From contig PFQB01000118.1 in assembly GCA_002793355.1 (NCBI GenBank), positions 1 to 13,593 on the forward strand: 13,593 nt of DNA, in the 5' to 3' direction. The DNA comes from Candidatus Dojkabacteria bacterium CG_4_10_14_0_2_um_filter_Dojkabacteria_WS6_41_15 (GTDB lineage: Bacteria; Patescibacteriota; Dojkabacteria; GCA-002793355). The notes under the pieces were generated by a model. It was not told the origin of the DNA and ran no database searches. It worked only from the letters and a program-made list of their open reading frames with translations. The position numbers and the translations under genes were made by a program. How positions within the stretch are numbered: the stretch's first letter is position 1; each line of letters starts with the position of its first letter. Of the stretch, positions 1 through 8,832 are shown in pieces.

Positions 1-97
1 TATGGAGATATATGAATGACCGTCCCCACTTGGGACTTAATATGATGACACCGCATGAATTCGCTTTGTCGCATTTGACTTGATACATATCGGCGGG

Positions 98-126
98 TTG
101 ACTTTGTCACTTTCGTCATGTATAAT
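98..126 (+). promoter_or_regulatory. Sigma70-type promoter for the DsbA-like gene
   Basis: TTGACT (98-103), a 17-nt spacer and a perfect TATAAT (121-126) make a near-consensus promoter. Transcription would begin near 133, only about 4 nt before the ATG at 137, so the message would be almost leaderless. It is the only strong promoter seen ahead of the rpoB-rpoC-rpsL-rpsG block and may serve all of it. Confidence 0.7.
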
Positions 127-136
127 CCATTCAGCC

Positions 137-1045
137 ATGTCTATTCACAGTAACGCAATCCCCGAAACATCGAAAATTCGGGAACAAACTAACTTGCGCC
201 CGACAGATATGACACCCCCGAGAAAGCCGCAAGAATCAGGAGAATTAGAGATCAGTCTCCCGATGCTTGTCCTGTTAGTCGCCGCAGTGGGCCTTTTAAT
301 CTACGGTGCAGTTACCTTTTTTGGTAAGAAAAACGGTCCAGATGTGACTCCAAAGACCCCACCAGACACGCTTGCAGCAGGGTTGATTGACGTTACCGTT
401 TCCCTTGACTACATCACTATATTGAAAGATACGCCAAAAGTAAATTATATATTTATTGAAATTAGTGATTTCGAGTGCCCTTATTGTAAAGTTTTCTCTA
501 TCGGTTCCGGAGATGGCAGACCCTCGACTTTCGCTGAAATTCGCGCAAGGTATATTGACTCTGGCATTATGAAATTCGGATACGCGCCATACACCGCAGT
601 GCCACAGCATAAACCCGCAGTAACCAACGAGACAGTAGGTTTTTATTGCGCTGCAGCACAAAAGAAAGCAGCAGAATACCACGAATATGTGTTTAGCATG
701 ACGTCGGCAAATGGGTTGGGAATAGATAAGAAAGGTGCGGAACGTTCAGCTATTCTTGGAATTGCAAAGAAAATTGGTGTTAACGAAGCCGAATTCACCG
801 CCTGTTACGATAAACGAGATATTGTTGCTATCGATAAAGTCCAGGAGAAAATTAACAAAGAAATCAAAACGCCGTGGGGTGATAAGTACGGAGCCAACTA
901 TTTTGGAACTCCGGCATTCGCGGTATGCAAAATCTCTGCAGATAATCCAACAACTTGTGTTGGGAAGGCCTATGTTGGTGCTTGGCCTTATGCGGACATG
1001 AAGAACGTACTAGATACATTTTTGGGTGCAGATGCTCCCAAATAA
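137..1045 (+). CDS. Membrane-anchored DsbA-like thiol-disulfide oxidoreductase
   Basis: This is a DsbA/thioredoxin-fold protein of about 302 aa that would form or shuffle disulfide bonds outside the cytoplasmic membrane. Seen: a cytosolic N-terminal stretch of about 40 residues, one transmembrane helix (about residues 41-62) followed by Lys-Lys, then the thioredoxin fold with active site CPYC (Cys114, Cys117) after 'SDFE', and a GTP-AF motif whose Pro259 fits the family's cis-proline. Several extra cysteines follow. ATG 137 is chosen because the frame's upstream TTG at 80 lies before the -35 box, whereas 137 is the first ATG on the predicted transcript. ATG 209 (278 aa) is a real alternative and would place the helix nearer the N-terminus. 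No convincing Shine-Dalgarno precedes any of them. The gene ends 22 nt before rpoB and is probably cotranscribed with it; no VKOR/DsbB partner is visible. Confidence 0.85.
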   Translation: MSIHSNAIPETSKIREQTNLRPTDMTPPRKPQESGELEISLPMLVLLVAAVGLLIYGAVTFFGKKNGPDVTPKTPPDTLAAGLIDVTVSLDYITILKDTPKVNYIFIEISDFECPYCKVFSIGSGDGRPSTFAEIRARYIDSGIMKFGYAPYTAVPQHKPAVTNETVGFYCAAAQKKAAEYHEYVFSMTSANGLGIDKKGAERSAILGIAKKIGVNEAEFTACYDKRDIVAIDKVQEKINKEIKTPWGDKYGANYFGTPAFAVCKISADNPTTCVGKAYVGAWPYADMKNVLDTFLGADAPK

Positions 1046-1067
1046 TTAACTTGAAGCTGACAACGTA

Positions 1068-4000
1068 ATGGCACAGGTAAGAAAACGTCTTTCGCTCGCA
1101 AAGAACAAGTTCGAGTTTCCATTTCCAGACTTTTTCGAGGCGCATCATCGCTCGTATAACTGGTTTTTAGAAGAAGGAATAAAAAATCTTCTTGCTGGAG
1201 TTAACCCAATAAAGGATAGTCTTGAAAAGATGTGGAGTTTAGAGCTTCTCGACTACTACTTCAAGGAACCAGAATACACCTTAAACGAAGCCTTAGAATA
1301 CGATTTGACCTACAGCCGACCAATGTTCGTAAAGGCAAAGTTGACGAATCTTAAAGATAACGAAGTCAAAACCCAAGATGTCTACTTTATGGATGTTCCG
1401 GTGCTTACCGAACAAGGCCACTTTGTCATTAACGGTGTTGTTCGTACGGTTCGTCACCAGATGGTTCGTTCCGAAGGTGTCATTTTCCAAGAAGAAAAGA
1501 ATCCATTATTGGTATCCGCCGGTGAAGTTAACAAAATCGTTTCCCGATTGATCCCAGCTCGCGGTGCCTGGTATATGTTCGACGTTAACAAAAAGAATGT
1601 CATTACCATTCGTTTGATTCGTCAGCGCGTAAAGATTTTGGTTACAACCTTGCTTCGTGCCTTAAAAGGATATTCAAATCAACAAATTACCGACCTTTTC
1701 AAAACTGTAGATCCAGGAGGAAAATACATTAAAGCTACCCTCGACCATGATCGTACAACTTCGAAAGAAGAAGCAATTATGGATATCTACGCAAAACTTC
1801 GTCCTAACGAAGTTGCCACCTACGACCGCGCAAATCGATACGTTCGCGGTTTCTTCTTCGATTCACGTCGCTTCTTTATGGGACCAGTCGGACGTTATCA
1901 ATTGAATCAGAAATTAGGCTCATCTTTTAAGAAACCAAAAATATATACAAAAGACTTGATTGCAATTCTTCGCCACTTGATTTTAGTAAACGAAGGCAAA
2001 GAACCAACCGATGACGTTGATAGCTTGATGGCACGACGTGTAAAGAGTGTTGGTGAAATCTTGTTTGAAGTTGCTAACGATGCGATGACTCGCTTTGAAA
2101 GAAACGTCAAAGATCGCATGAGCCGCCTCGGCAACGAAAAAGGTGTTATGCCCGCCAGTTTGATGAATACAAAAACAATTTCTGCACAACTGGAGTCGTT
2201 CTTTAGCATGTCGCAGTTGTCAAAGTTTATGGAGCAGCAGAACATCTTCGGTCAAATCGAAGAACTTCGCCGTTTAACCGCAAAGGGACCAGGTGGTTTG
2301 CAAACCAAGAACGCAGGTTTCTCTGTCCGAGACGTTCACTTCTCACATTATTCAAGAATCTGTCCGGTGACCTCACCAGAAGGTATTAACGCAGGGTTGG
2401 TTACTCACTTTGCCGTCTATGCTCGTTTGAACAAATTCGGCTTTGTAGAGGCACCTTTCCGCAAGTTGCAGAGCGAAGTTAAGAATAGCGAGAAATTGTT
2501 GGTAAACAAGATTTTGCGAGAGGATATTGAAGTTGGCAAGACAAAATTAGAAAAGGGAACCTTTATCGATGCCAAAATCGCGAAAGTAATTGCAAAAGCG
2601 AAACTTGAAGTTGTAGCCGTATACCCATTCTTAACAAACGACGTTGAATACTTCAGCTACCACGACGAACGCGGTAAATACATTTCAATGTATAGCTCTC
2701 CCCACGACGATTATGGTAACTATTTGCCCGGTATCGTCACGTCTCGTCACGATGGCGACTACCATTTGGAGTCATCCGAAAAGATTCAATATGTTGATGT
2801 TCACGGTTGGCAAGTTGGTTCACTCGGTTTAGCGTTAATTCCGTTTGCAGATAGAACATACTCATTCCGCGCAATGATGGGTAGTAATATGCAGCGCCAA
2901 TCCTTACCATTGGTCTTCCCAGAAGCACCATACGTTGCGACCGGTGTCGAGCGAGAAATTGCAAAACAAAGCGGTATGGCCTTGTATGCAGAACACGATG
3001 GAACAGTAGAGTATGCCGATGCAAATTATATTGTGATGAAATATAAAGAAGGAGAAAAGAAAGAGTACCGATTGCAAAACTTCTTCCGCACAAACGACAA
3101 CACCGTAATGACGCAGCGTGTATTGGTTACCCCAGGCGAAAAAGTAAAGAAGGGAGATCTGTTAGTAGATGGTCCAAGCATGGATCAAGGAGAATTGGCC
3201 TTAGGCCGAAATGTCTTGGTTGCAGTGCTTTCTTATGATGGGTATAACTACGAAGACGGGTTTGTTGTTTCAGAAAAGATTGTGCAGAACGATATGTTCA
3301 GCACCGTGCAGTTAAAATTGCACTCACAAGATCTTCGTGAAACGAAGACGGGTCCAGAAATTCTTACCTCGGATATTCCAGGGTTAAACTACAAGTTGCT
3401 TCGTAATCTTACCGCAGAAGGTATTGTTCGAACAGGTAGTGTTGTCAGAGGTGGAGACATTTTGGCTGGTATTATCTCGCAAAAAGCCGAAAAGCAGCTT
3501 TCTCCAGAAGAAGCGTTGCTTCATGCAGTATTCGGAGAATCCGCAAAGGAAGTAAAGAACAACTCTCTTCGTATGCCTTACGGTTCAGAAGGAATAATTG
3601 TTAAAACACAGATTCTTTCCCGCGAAGATGGCTATAAACTTCCAGCAGGTGTGTTGCGACGGGTGAAAGTTTGGGTTTCAGAACTTAAGCGAGTAGATTA
3701 TGGAGATAAATTTGCAGGGTACTATGGAGACAAAGGTACCGTTTCTGCAATTCTTCACGTCGAAGATATGCCGTACTTGGCAGATGGAACGCCGGTAGAT
3801 GTCGTTATTACTCCTCTGTTGGTTAAGCGTATGAATATGGGTATTTTGTACCAAATGTACTTCTCGACCTTAGCAAAAGAAGCAGGCGAAATGCTCGAAG
3901 TTCCTAACTTCGAAGATTTGGATCAAGTAGAAATCGACAAATTACTTGCAAAGGTTGGCGTAGAAAAACTAGAAAAGCAAGAATTGTATGATGGTCGTAC

Positions 4001-4520
4001 TGGTGAACCTTTGCAAAACAAGGTCGCTGTTGGTTGGCGCTACTTCCTACGTCTTAAGCATATTGCAGCAGACAAGATGCACGCACGATCAACAGGGCCA
4101 TACTCAGTTGTTACGCAACAGCCCGTTGGTGGAAAAGCGCAACTTGGTGGTATGCGTTTCGGAGAAATGGAAGTTTGGGCCTTGGAAGCACACGGTGTGC
4201 CCTATACGCTGCAAGAAATCTTGACTATTAAGTCAGATGATATTCGTGGACGAACCCAAGCCTACAAATCGATCATCCAAGGGGATCCGATTAAGATGGT
4301 CAATATTCCAGAGTCGTTCCATGTCTTGGTCAAGGAATTAAACTCATTGGGTATTAAAGTAGAGTTGTTGAAGGGCGAAAGAGAAGAAGCTGCAGAGGAA
4401 TTGATTCGCGAAGAAGCACGAGCAGATGACGATGAAGTAATTCCAATGTCAGAAAATAAAGAAGTTGTCGTCGCAGACGAACCGCCTGTCGATGAAGTTA
4501 ACATGAAGGAGGAGGAGTAA
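1068..4520 (+). CDS. rpoB: DNA-directed RNA polymerase subunit beta
   Basis: Beta subunit of the core RNA polymerase, 1150 aa (B. subtilis about 1190, E. coli 1342), so a compact type without the E. coli lineage inserts. Seen in order: N-terminal protrusion/lobe starting with 'FPFPDFFEAHHRSYNWFLEEG'; fork and rifampicin region at residues 378-412; hybrid-binding segment with 'SYDGYNYEDGF'; active-center motif GDKFAGYYGDKG (879-890) keeping both lysines (Lys881, Lys889); C-terminal 'GGKAQLGGMRFGEMEVWALEAHG' clamp segment, quoted here only as landmark in part; then an acidic tail of about 40 residues. Several near-universal motifs are altered: RHGN to YYGD, GVPSRMN to LVKRMN, HLGNRR to SLMARR. 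The rifampicin pocket also differs. The ATG at 1068 gives a normal N-terminus; no clear Shine-Dalgarno. It ends 2 nt before rpoC, whose ribosome-binding site it contains. Confidence 0.98.
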   Translation: MAQVRKRLSLAKNKFEFPFPDFFEAHHRSYNWFLEEGIKNLLAGVNPIKDSLEKMWSLELLDYYFKEPEYTLNEALEYDLTYSRPMFVKAKLTNLKDNEVKTQDVYFMDVPVLTEQGHFVINGVVRTVRHQMVRSEGVIFQEEKNPLLVSAGEVNKIVSRLIPARGAWYMFDVNKKNVITIRLIRQRVKILVTTLLRALKGYSNQQITDLFKTVDPGGKYIKATLDHDRTTSKEEAIMDIYAKLRPNEVATYDRANRYVRGFFFDSRRFFMGPVGRYQLNQKLGSSFKKPKIYTKDLIAILRHLILVNEGKEPTDDVDSLMARRVKSVGEILFEVANDAMTRFERNVKDRMSRLGNEKGVMPASLMNTKTISAQLESFFSMSQLSKFMEQQNIFGQIEELRRLTAKGPGGLQTKNAGFSVRDVHFSHYSRICPVTSPEGINAGLVTHFAVYARLNKFGFVEAPFRKLQSEVKNSEKLLVNKILREDIEVGKTKLEKGTFIDAKIAKVIAKAKLEVVAVYPFLTNDVEYFSYHDERGKYISMYSSPHDDYGNYLPGIVTSRHDGDYHLESSEKIQYVDVHGWQVGSLGLALIPFADRTYSFRAMMGSNMQRQSLPLVFPEAPYVATGVEREIAKQSGMALYAEHDGTVEYADANYIVMKYKEGEKKEYRLQNFFRTNDNTVMTQRVLVTPGEKVKKGDLLVDGPSMDQGELALGRNVLVAVLSYDGYNYEDGFVVSEKIVQNDMFSTVQLKLHSQDLRETKTGPEILTSDIPGLNYKLLRNLTAEGIVRTGSVVRGGDILAGIISQKAEKQLSPEEALLHAVFGESAKEVKNNSLRMPYGSEGIIVKTQILSREDGYKLPAGVLRRVKVWVSELKRVDYGDKFAGYYGDKGTVSAILHVEDMPYLADGTPVDVVITPLLVKRMNMGILYQMYFSTLAKEAGEMLEVPNFEDLDQVEIDKLLAKVGVEKLEKQELYDGRTGEPLQNKVAVGWRYFLRLKHIAADKMHARSTGPYSVVTQQPVGGKAQLGGMRFGEMEVWALEAHGVPYTLQEILTIKSDDIRGRTQAYKSIIQGDPIKMVNIPESFHVLVKELNSLGIKVELLKGEREEAAEELIREEARADDDEVIPMSENKEVVVADEPPVDEVNMKEEE
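4506..4515 (+). promoter_or_regulatory. Strong Shine-Dalgarno site for rpoC inside the rpoB 3' end
   Basis: AAGGAGGAGG lies 7 nt before the rpoC ATG at 4523 and codes for the final Lys-Glu residues of RpoB. It is the only strong Shine-Dalgarno sequence I see before any gene here, and it indicates translational coupling of rpoB and rpoC. It also implies that the ribosomes keep an anti-Shine-Dalgarno sequence. Confidence 0.85.
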
Positions 4521-4522
4521 AC

Positions 4523-7500
4523 ATGCAAGACTTTAATGCTATCAAACTGCTTCTTGCGTCACCAGAAGACATGCTCTCTTGGTCGTACGGCGAGGTTCAA
4601 ACCGCAGAAACCATCAACTACCGAAGCCTTAAGGCCGAACCGAGTGGCTTGATGTGTGAAAGAATCTTCGGTCCAATCAAAGACTACGAGTGTTACTGTG
4701 GAAAGTACCGAAAGAAGAAATATAAGGGAATTGTTTGTGATAAGTGTGGTGTTGAAATTGCACCGGCAAAAGTTCGCCGAGAGCGCATGGGTCACATTAA
4801 ACTTGCTGTTCCTGTAGTCCACGTATGGTATGCGTACGGTGTTCCAGCAAAGCTCGCAATCCTTTTGAATATTCCTTCTAAGAAATTGATTTCTGTTATC
4901 TATTACATTCGTTATGTGGTAACCGAAATTGATAAGGAAAAGCAAGATGTAGCGTTGCTAGAAGTTGCCGAAATGCAGAAAGCGGAACTAGAAAAGATTG
5001 ATGCAGACTATGCAGTTCGCTTAAAGGAATTGGGTGCCAAGCTTGATACAGCAAAGAAGAAAGTTGCTAGCAAGAAGCTTGCAGACAAAGACCGAGTCGA
5101 CGTTGAAAAAGACGGCGATATGCTTTCTAAGCAAAATGCGCTTCTTAAGAAAGAAGTAGTTGATGCTAAGGATGAAATCACAAAGCGTTTTGATGCACTT
5201 AAGGTTTTAGTTCAAGAATTGCACTACAAATCAGTTGTTTCCGAAGAGAGCTACCGAGAATTGATCTTGTTAGGCACAAAGTTTTTTACCGTAGACATGG
5301 GTGCCTCTGCAGTTGAAAAACTCTTGGGCGACCTTGACCTTAAAGCGTTGAACGATCAATTGGAAGACCAATACAACACCACAAAAGCTGCTGCACGTAT
5401 TCAAGTTGAACGACGCTTAAAGTTGGTTGAAGGTTTCCTTCGAAACAATCTTAACCCACAATGGTTGGTGCTTAAGGTTGTCCCCGTTCTTCCAGCAGAT
5501 TTGCGACCCATTGTTGCCTTGGCTGGTGGTCGCTTCGCAATTTCTGATGTAAACGACTTGTATCGCCGTGTTATTAACCGAAACAATCGTCTTAAGGATC
5601 TTATGGAAATTGGAGCTCCAGACATTATTCTTCGAAACGAGAAGAGAATGTTGCAAGAAGCTTTCGATGCACTTATCGATAACCAACACCGCTTTAATAA
5701 GCCGGTGTTGAACCGAATGGGTATTCCATATAAGTCACTTACAGAAGGATTACGAGGCAAGAAGGGACGATTTCGACGCAACTTGCTTGGAAAGCGTGTT
5801 GACTACTCTGGCCGTGCCGTTATTATTCCAGATACCAACATGTCGCTAGAAGAGTGTGGATTACCAAAACTTTTGGCTTTGGAAATGTTCAAACCATTTG
5901 TTGTTCACAAAATGATTGTGAAAGGTATTGCCGCAACGATTAAAGAAGCAAAAGATCTTATCGAATCATACGACAGCCGTTTGTGGGATATTCTTGAAGA
6001 AGTAATTAGCGTTAGAACCGTTCTTCTCAACCGTCCACCAACGTTGCACAAGTACAACATTCAAGCCTTTAAGCCAATTTTGGTAGAAGGAAGCGCAATC
6101 CGTATTAACCAATTGGTTAACTCAGGATTTAACGCCGACTTTGATGGTGACCAAATGTCGGTCTTCTTGGTACTCAGCAACGAGGCCTTGGAAGAAACCA
6201 AGACGGCTATGTTATCCCGCTTCAACTTGCTAAAAGTTGCAGATGGTACGCCAATTATCTCCTTCGCAAAGGATATGGTACTCGGCTTGTATAACCTAAC
6301 CAGCTTGGATAGAAAATTCGACAAAGTTAAAGAATTGGATACTCCAGTGTTTGCCTCACGCTACGATGCTATGAGAGCGCATCATCTAGGGGAACTTAAT
6401 CTTCGACAAAAAACGCGCGTCTATTTGGGCGATAAACTTGGAACGGTTGTGACCACTGCAGGACGATTAATCTTCAACGAGTTACTGCCAAAAGACTTCC
6501 GCTTTGTTAACGAAGTATTGACCAAGAAGGGAGGAAACAGCATTTTGCAAGAGATCGTTATTAAATATTCGTTAGACGAGACGGTAGAATTCCTTGATGC
6601 AGCAAAGCGTCTTTCGTTTAAATATGCAACACTTTCTGGTTTCTCTATGTCTACAACAGACTTGGTTACGCCTATCGTAAAGAAGGACATTATTAGCGAA
6701 GGTAAGAGACAGGAAATGGTTATCCAAGAGCAATTCCAATCGGGTATGTTGGATGCAAAAGAAAAGGGACGAGCCGTCATTAAACTTTGGCAGGAAGTTA
6801 AAAAGAAGTTTGCCGATTTGGTTTGGGAAGACATGGCAGAAGAGAATCCACTCAAATTGCAGGTAACTGCAGGCGCCAACGGTGACAAAGAAATGGTAGC
6901 CCAGATTATGGCTATGCAGGGTGTGGTTACTGATCCTATGGGTAACTATGTTCAGTTTCCGATTATTGGAAACTATGCGGATGGCTTGAACTCGTACGAA
7001 TACTTCGTTTCTGCTCGTGGAGCTAGAAAAGGTGCAGTAGATACCGCTCTTAAGACGGCACAATCCGGGTATATGACGCGTAAACTGACCGATGTATCGC
7101 AGGATGTTATCGTTCGTATGGACGACTGTGGTTACGATGGCCCAGGGCACGTTATTGCTCGAACCGATGTTCGCGACATGTCTTTTGATAAGCGAATGAC
7201 GGGGCGTTACTTAGCTCAAGATGTTCTTTCTGCAAAGAAGAAAGTTTTGGCAAAAGCCGGCGATTTAATGACGGTTGAAGTAGCAAAAGAACTTGATGAT
7301 GCGAAAGTTGAAGAGATTTGGGTTCGCTCACCAATGCTTTGTAAAGCACCTGTCGGCATGTGTGCAAAATGTTATGGCTATGACTTCGGTGTCTATAAGC
7401 CAATCGAGCTTGGAAAAGCTGTTGGTGTAATTGCCGCACAGTCAATCTCCGAACCTATGACACAAATGACGCTTCGAACCTTCCACGCAGGTGGAGTAGG

Positions 7501-8395
7501 ATCGGACATTACGTCGGGTATTCCACGAATCGTTGAACTTATCGAAGCTCGTGAGCCAAAGTTCCCAGCTTTGCTTGCCTCCATTTCGGGTAAAGTACAA
7601 GTTACCGAAAAGAACGTTATTATCTACGGTGAGAGACAACAAAAGAAGGGCTATGTAATCCAAGACAATGACAAGGTTCATGTTGAGGATAAAAAACCGG
7701 TAACAACGGGCGACTTGCTCTTTACTATGGGAAATGGAAAGGAGGTTAAATCCCCATTTGATGGAGCAATTCAGATAAACGGAAACTCGATTTCTGTGGT
7801 TGGATCTGTTAAAGCACACGAAACCTTAGCCATTCCTTCCTACGGAGAACTGTGGGTAAAGGATGGTGATGTGGTAGAAAGAGGGCAGCAGCTTTCGAGT
7901 GGAAGTGTTGATCCTAAGGTTCTTTCCGACTACCGTGGATTGTACATTGCACAGAAATACGTGGTTGATGAGTGTCAGCGCGTGTTCTTAGACTATGGTG
8001 TCAATCTTCGCGATATCCATTTGGAGATTATAACTCGCCAAATGACGAAGCTTGCCAAGATTGTTGATGCTGGCGGAACAGGGTATACAAGGGGAACCTT
8101 TGTGAACCGATTCCTTGCAGATTTCCACAATCTACAATTGGAAAAGAAGGAGAAGAAGCCAATGACGTATGTAACCAGACTACTTGGTGTTACCGTCATT
8201 TCGTTGAATGCAGAGAGTATTCTTGCGGCAATGTCCTTCCAAGAACAGGTTAAAGTCCTTTCAGAAGCTGCAGTTGTCGGCCGAACAGACTTCCTTCGTG
8301 GTTTGAAGGAGAATGTAATCATCGGACGCTTGATTCCAGTAGGAAAAAGGGCTATAATCACCGAGATAGATAAGCTTGAAGAACTATCGATTTAA
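4523..8395 (+). CDS. rpoC: DNA-directed RNA polymerase subunit beta'
   Basis: Catalytic beta' subunit, 1290 aa. Seen in order: N-terminal zinc site (Cys57, Cys59, Cys72, Cys75); a Lys/Glu-rich helical insert at about 136-236, likely coiled coil, absent from the B. subtilis subunit; switch/rudder region with RPPTLHK (504-510); the catalytic loop NADFDGDQM (537-545) whose Asp539, Asp541 and Asp543 hold the Mg ion; bridge helix 'GARKGAVDTALKTAQSGY'; second zinc site complete (Cys869, Cys940, Cys947, Cys950); trigger loop SEPMTQMTLRTFH (976-988) with Arg985 and His988. Catalytic residues are present, but several flanking residues that are almost always conserved are changed (RAPTLHR to RPPTLHK, DQMAVH to DQMSVF, GEPGTQLTMRTFH to the sequence above). 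Start fixed by the strong ribosome-binding site; the stop overlaps the rpsL start by 1 nt (TAATG). Confidence 0.98.
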   Translation: MQDFNAIKLLLASPEDMLSWSYGEVQTAETINYRSLKAEPSGLMCERIFGPIKDYECYCGKYRKKKYKGIVCDKCGVEIAPAKVRRERMGHIKLAVPVVHVWYAYGVPAKLAILLNIPSKKLISVIYYIRYVVTEIDKEKQDVALLEVAEMQKAELEKIDADYAVRLKELGAKLDTAKKKVASKKLADKDRVDVEKDGDMLSKQNALLKKEVVDAKDEITKRFDALKVLVQELHYKSVVSEESYRELILLGTKFFTVDMGASAVEKLLGDLDLKALNDQLEDQYNTTKAAARIQVERRLKLVEGFLRNNLNPQWLVLKVVPVLPADLRPIVALAGGRFAISDVNDLYRRVINRNNRLKDLMEIGAPDIILRNEKRMLQEAFDALIDNQHRFNKPVLNRMGIPYKSLTEGLRGKKGRFRRNLLGKRVDYSGRAVIIPDTNMSLEECGLPKLLALEMFKPFVVHKMIVKGIAATIKEAKDLIESYDSRLWDILEEVISVRTVLLNRPPTLHKYNIQAFKPILVEGSAIRINQLVNSGFNADFDGDQMSVFLVLSNEALEETKTAMLSRFNLLKVADGTPIISFAKDMVLGLYNLTSLDRKFDKVKELDTPVFASRYDAMRAHHLGELNLRQKTRVYLGDKLGTVVTTAGRLIFNELLPKDFRFVNEVLTKKGGNSILQEIVIKYSLDETVEFLDAAKRLSFKYATLSGFSMSTTDLVTPIVKKDIISEGKRQEMVIQEQFQSGMLDAKEKGRAVIKLWQEVKKKFADLVWEDMAEENPLKLQVTAGANGDKEMVAQIMAMQGVVTDPMGNYVQFPIIGNYADGLNSYEYFVSARGARKGAVDTALKTAQSGYMTRKLTDVSQDVIVRMDDCGYDGPGHVIARTDVRDMSFDKRMTGRYLAQDVLSAKKKVLAKAGDLMTVEVAKELDDAKVEEIWVRSPMLCKAPVGMCAKCYGYDFGVYKPIELGKAVGVIAAQSISEPMTQMTLRTFHAGGVGSDITSGIPRIVELIEAREPKFPALLASISGKVQVTEKNVIIYGERQQKKGYVIQDNDKVHVEDKKPVTTGDLLFTMGNGKEVKSPFDGAIQINGNSISVVGSVKAHETLAIPSYGELWVKDGDVVERGQQLSSGSVDPKVLSDYRGLYIAQKYVVDECQRVFLDYGVNLRDIHLEIITRQMTKLAKIVDAGGTGYTRGTFVNRFLADFHNLQLEKKEKKPMTYVTRLLGVTVISLNAESILAAMSFQEQVKVLSEAAVVGRTDFLRGLKENVIIGRLIPVGKRAIITEIDKLEELSI

Positions 8396-8817
8396 TGCCA
8401 ACGATTAACCAACTCGTGCGAAAAGGGCGAACCCTTAAGCGCGTTAAAAAATCTAAGCGCCCCGCACTAACGTATTCTTTTAACAAACTTGCAAACAAGA
8501 TTGTCAAGAACAACGCACCTTTTAAGAAAGGAGTTTGTCTAAAGGTCTATATTATGACTCCACGAAAGCCAAACTCTGCACAGCGTAAAGTTGCAAAGAT
8601 TCGTCTTTCGAATGGTGCCCGCGTAATTGCGTATATTCCAGGAGAAGGCCATAACTTGCAAGAGCACTCTGTGGTCTTAATTCGTGGTGGAAGGCGTCCA
8701 GACTTACCAGGTGTTAAGTACACAATAGTTCGTGGTACCTTCGATACGCAAGGTGTAAAGGATCGAAAACAAGCTCGTTCCCTTTACGGTAAAAAAGCTG
8801 ACCATACAGAATCTTAG
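8395..8817 (+). CDS. rpsL: 30S ribosomal protein S12
   Basis: S12, 140 aa, the decoding-center protein of the small subunit. It starts MPTINQLVRKGR and carries the longer N-terminal loop between 'RPAL' and 'KKGVC' also found in Bacillus S12 (138 aa), unlike E. coli (124 aa). The decoding loops are TPRKPNSA (55-62) and EGHNLQEHSVVLIRGGRRPDLPG. The lysines at E. coli positions 43 and 88, both known streptomycin-resistance sites, are Arg57 and Pro102 here. Asp103, equivalent to the RimO-methylthiolated Asp89, is kept. The ATG shares its A with the rpoC stop, so translation is probably coupled to rpoC. Confidence 0.97.
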   Translation: MPTINQLVRKGRTLKRVKKSKRPALTYSFNKLANKIVKNNAPFKKGVCLKVYIMTPRKPNSAQRKVAKIRLSNGARVIAYIPGEGHNLQEHSVVLIRGGRRPDLPGVKYTIVRGTFDTQGVKDRKQARSLYGKKADHTES

Positions 8818-8832
8818 TTTAGTAGAAAGAAT

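Noticed and set aside
22..36. GTCCC-CACTT-GGGAC hairpin as a terminator
   Set aside because: The stem is only 5 bp and no T-run follows. It may be chance.
80..136. TTG start at 80 for the DsbA-like gene
   Set aside because: The TTG lies upstream of the -35 box of the only good promoter, and no ribosome-binding site precedes it.
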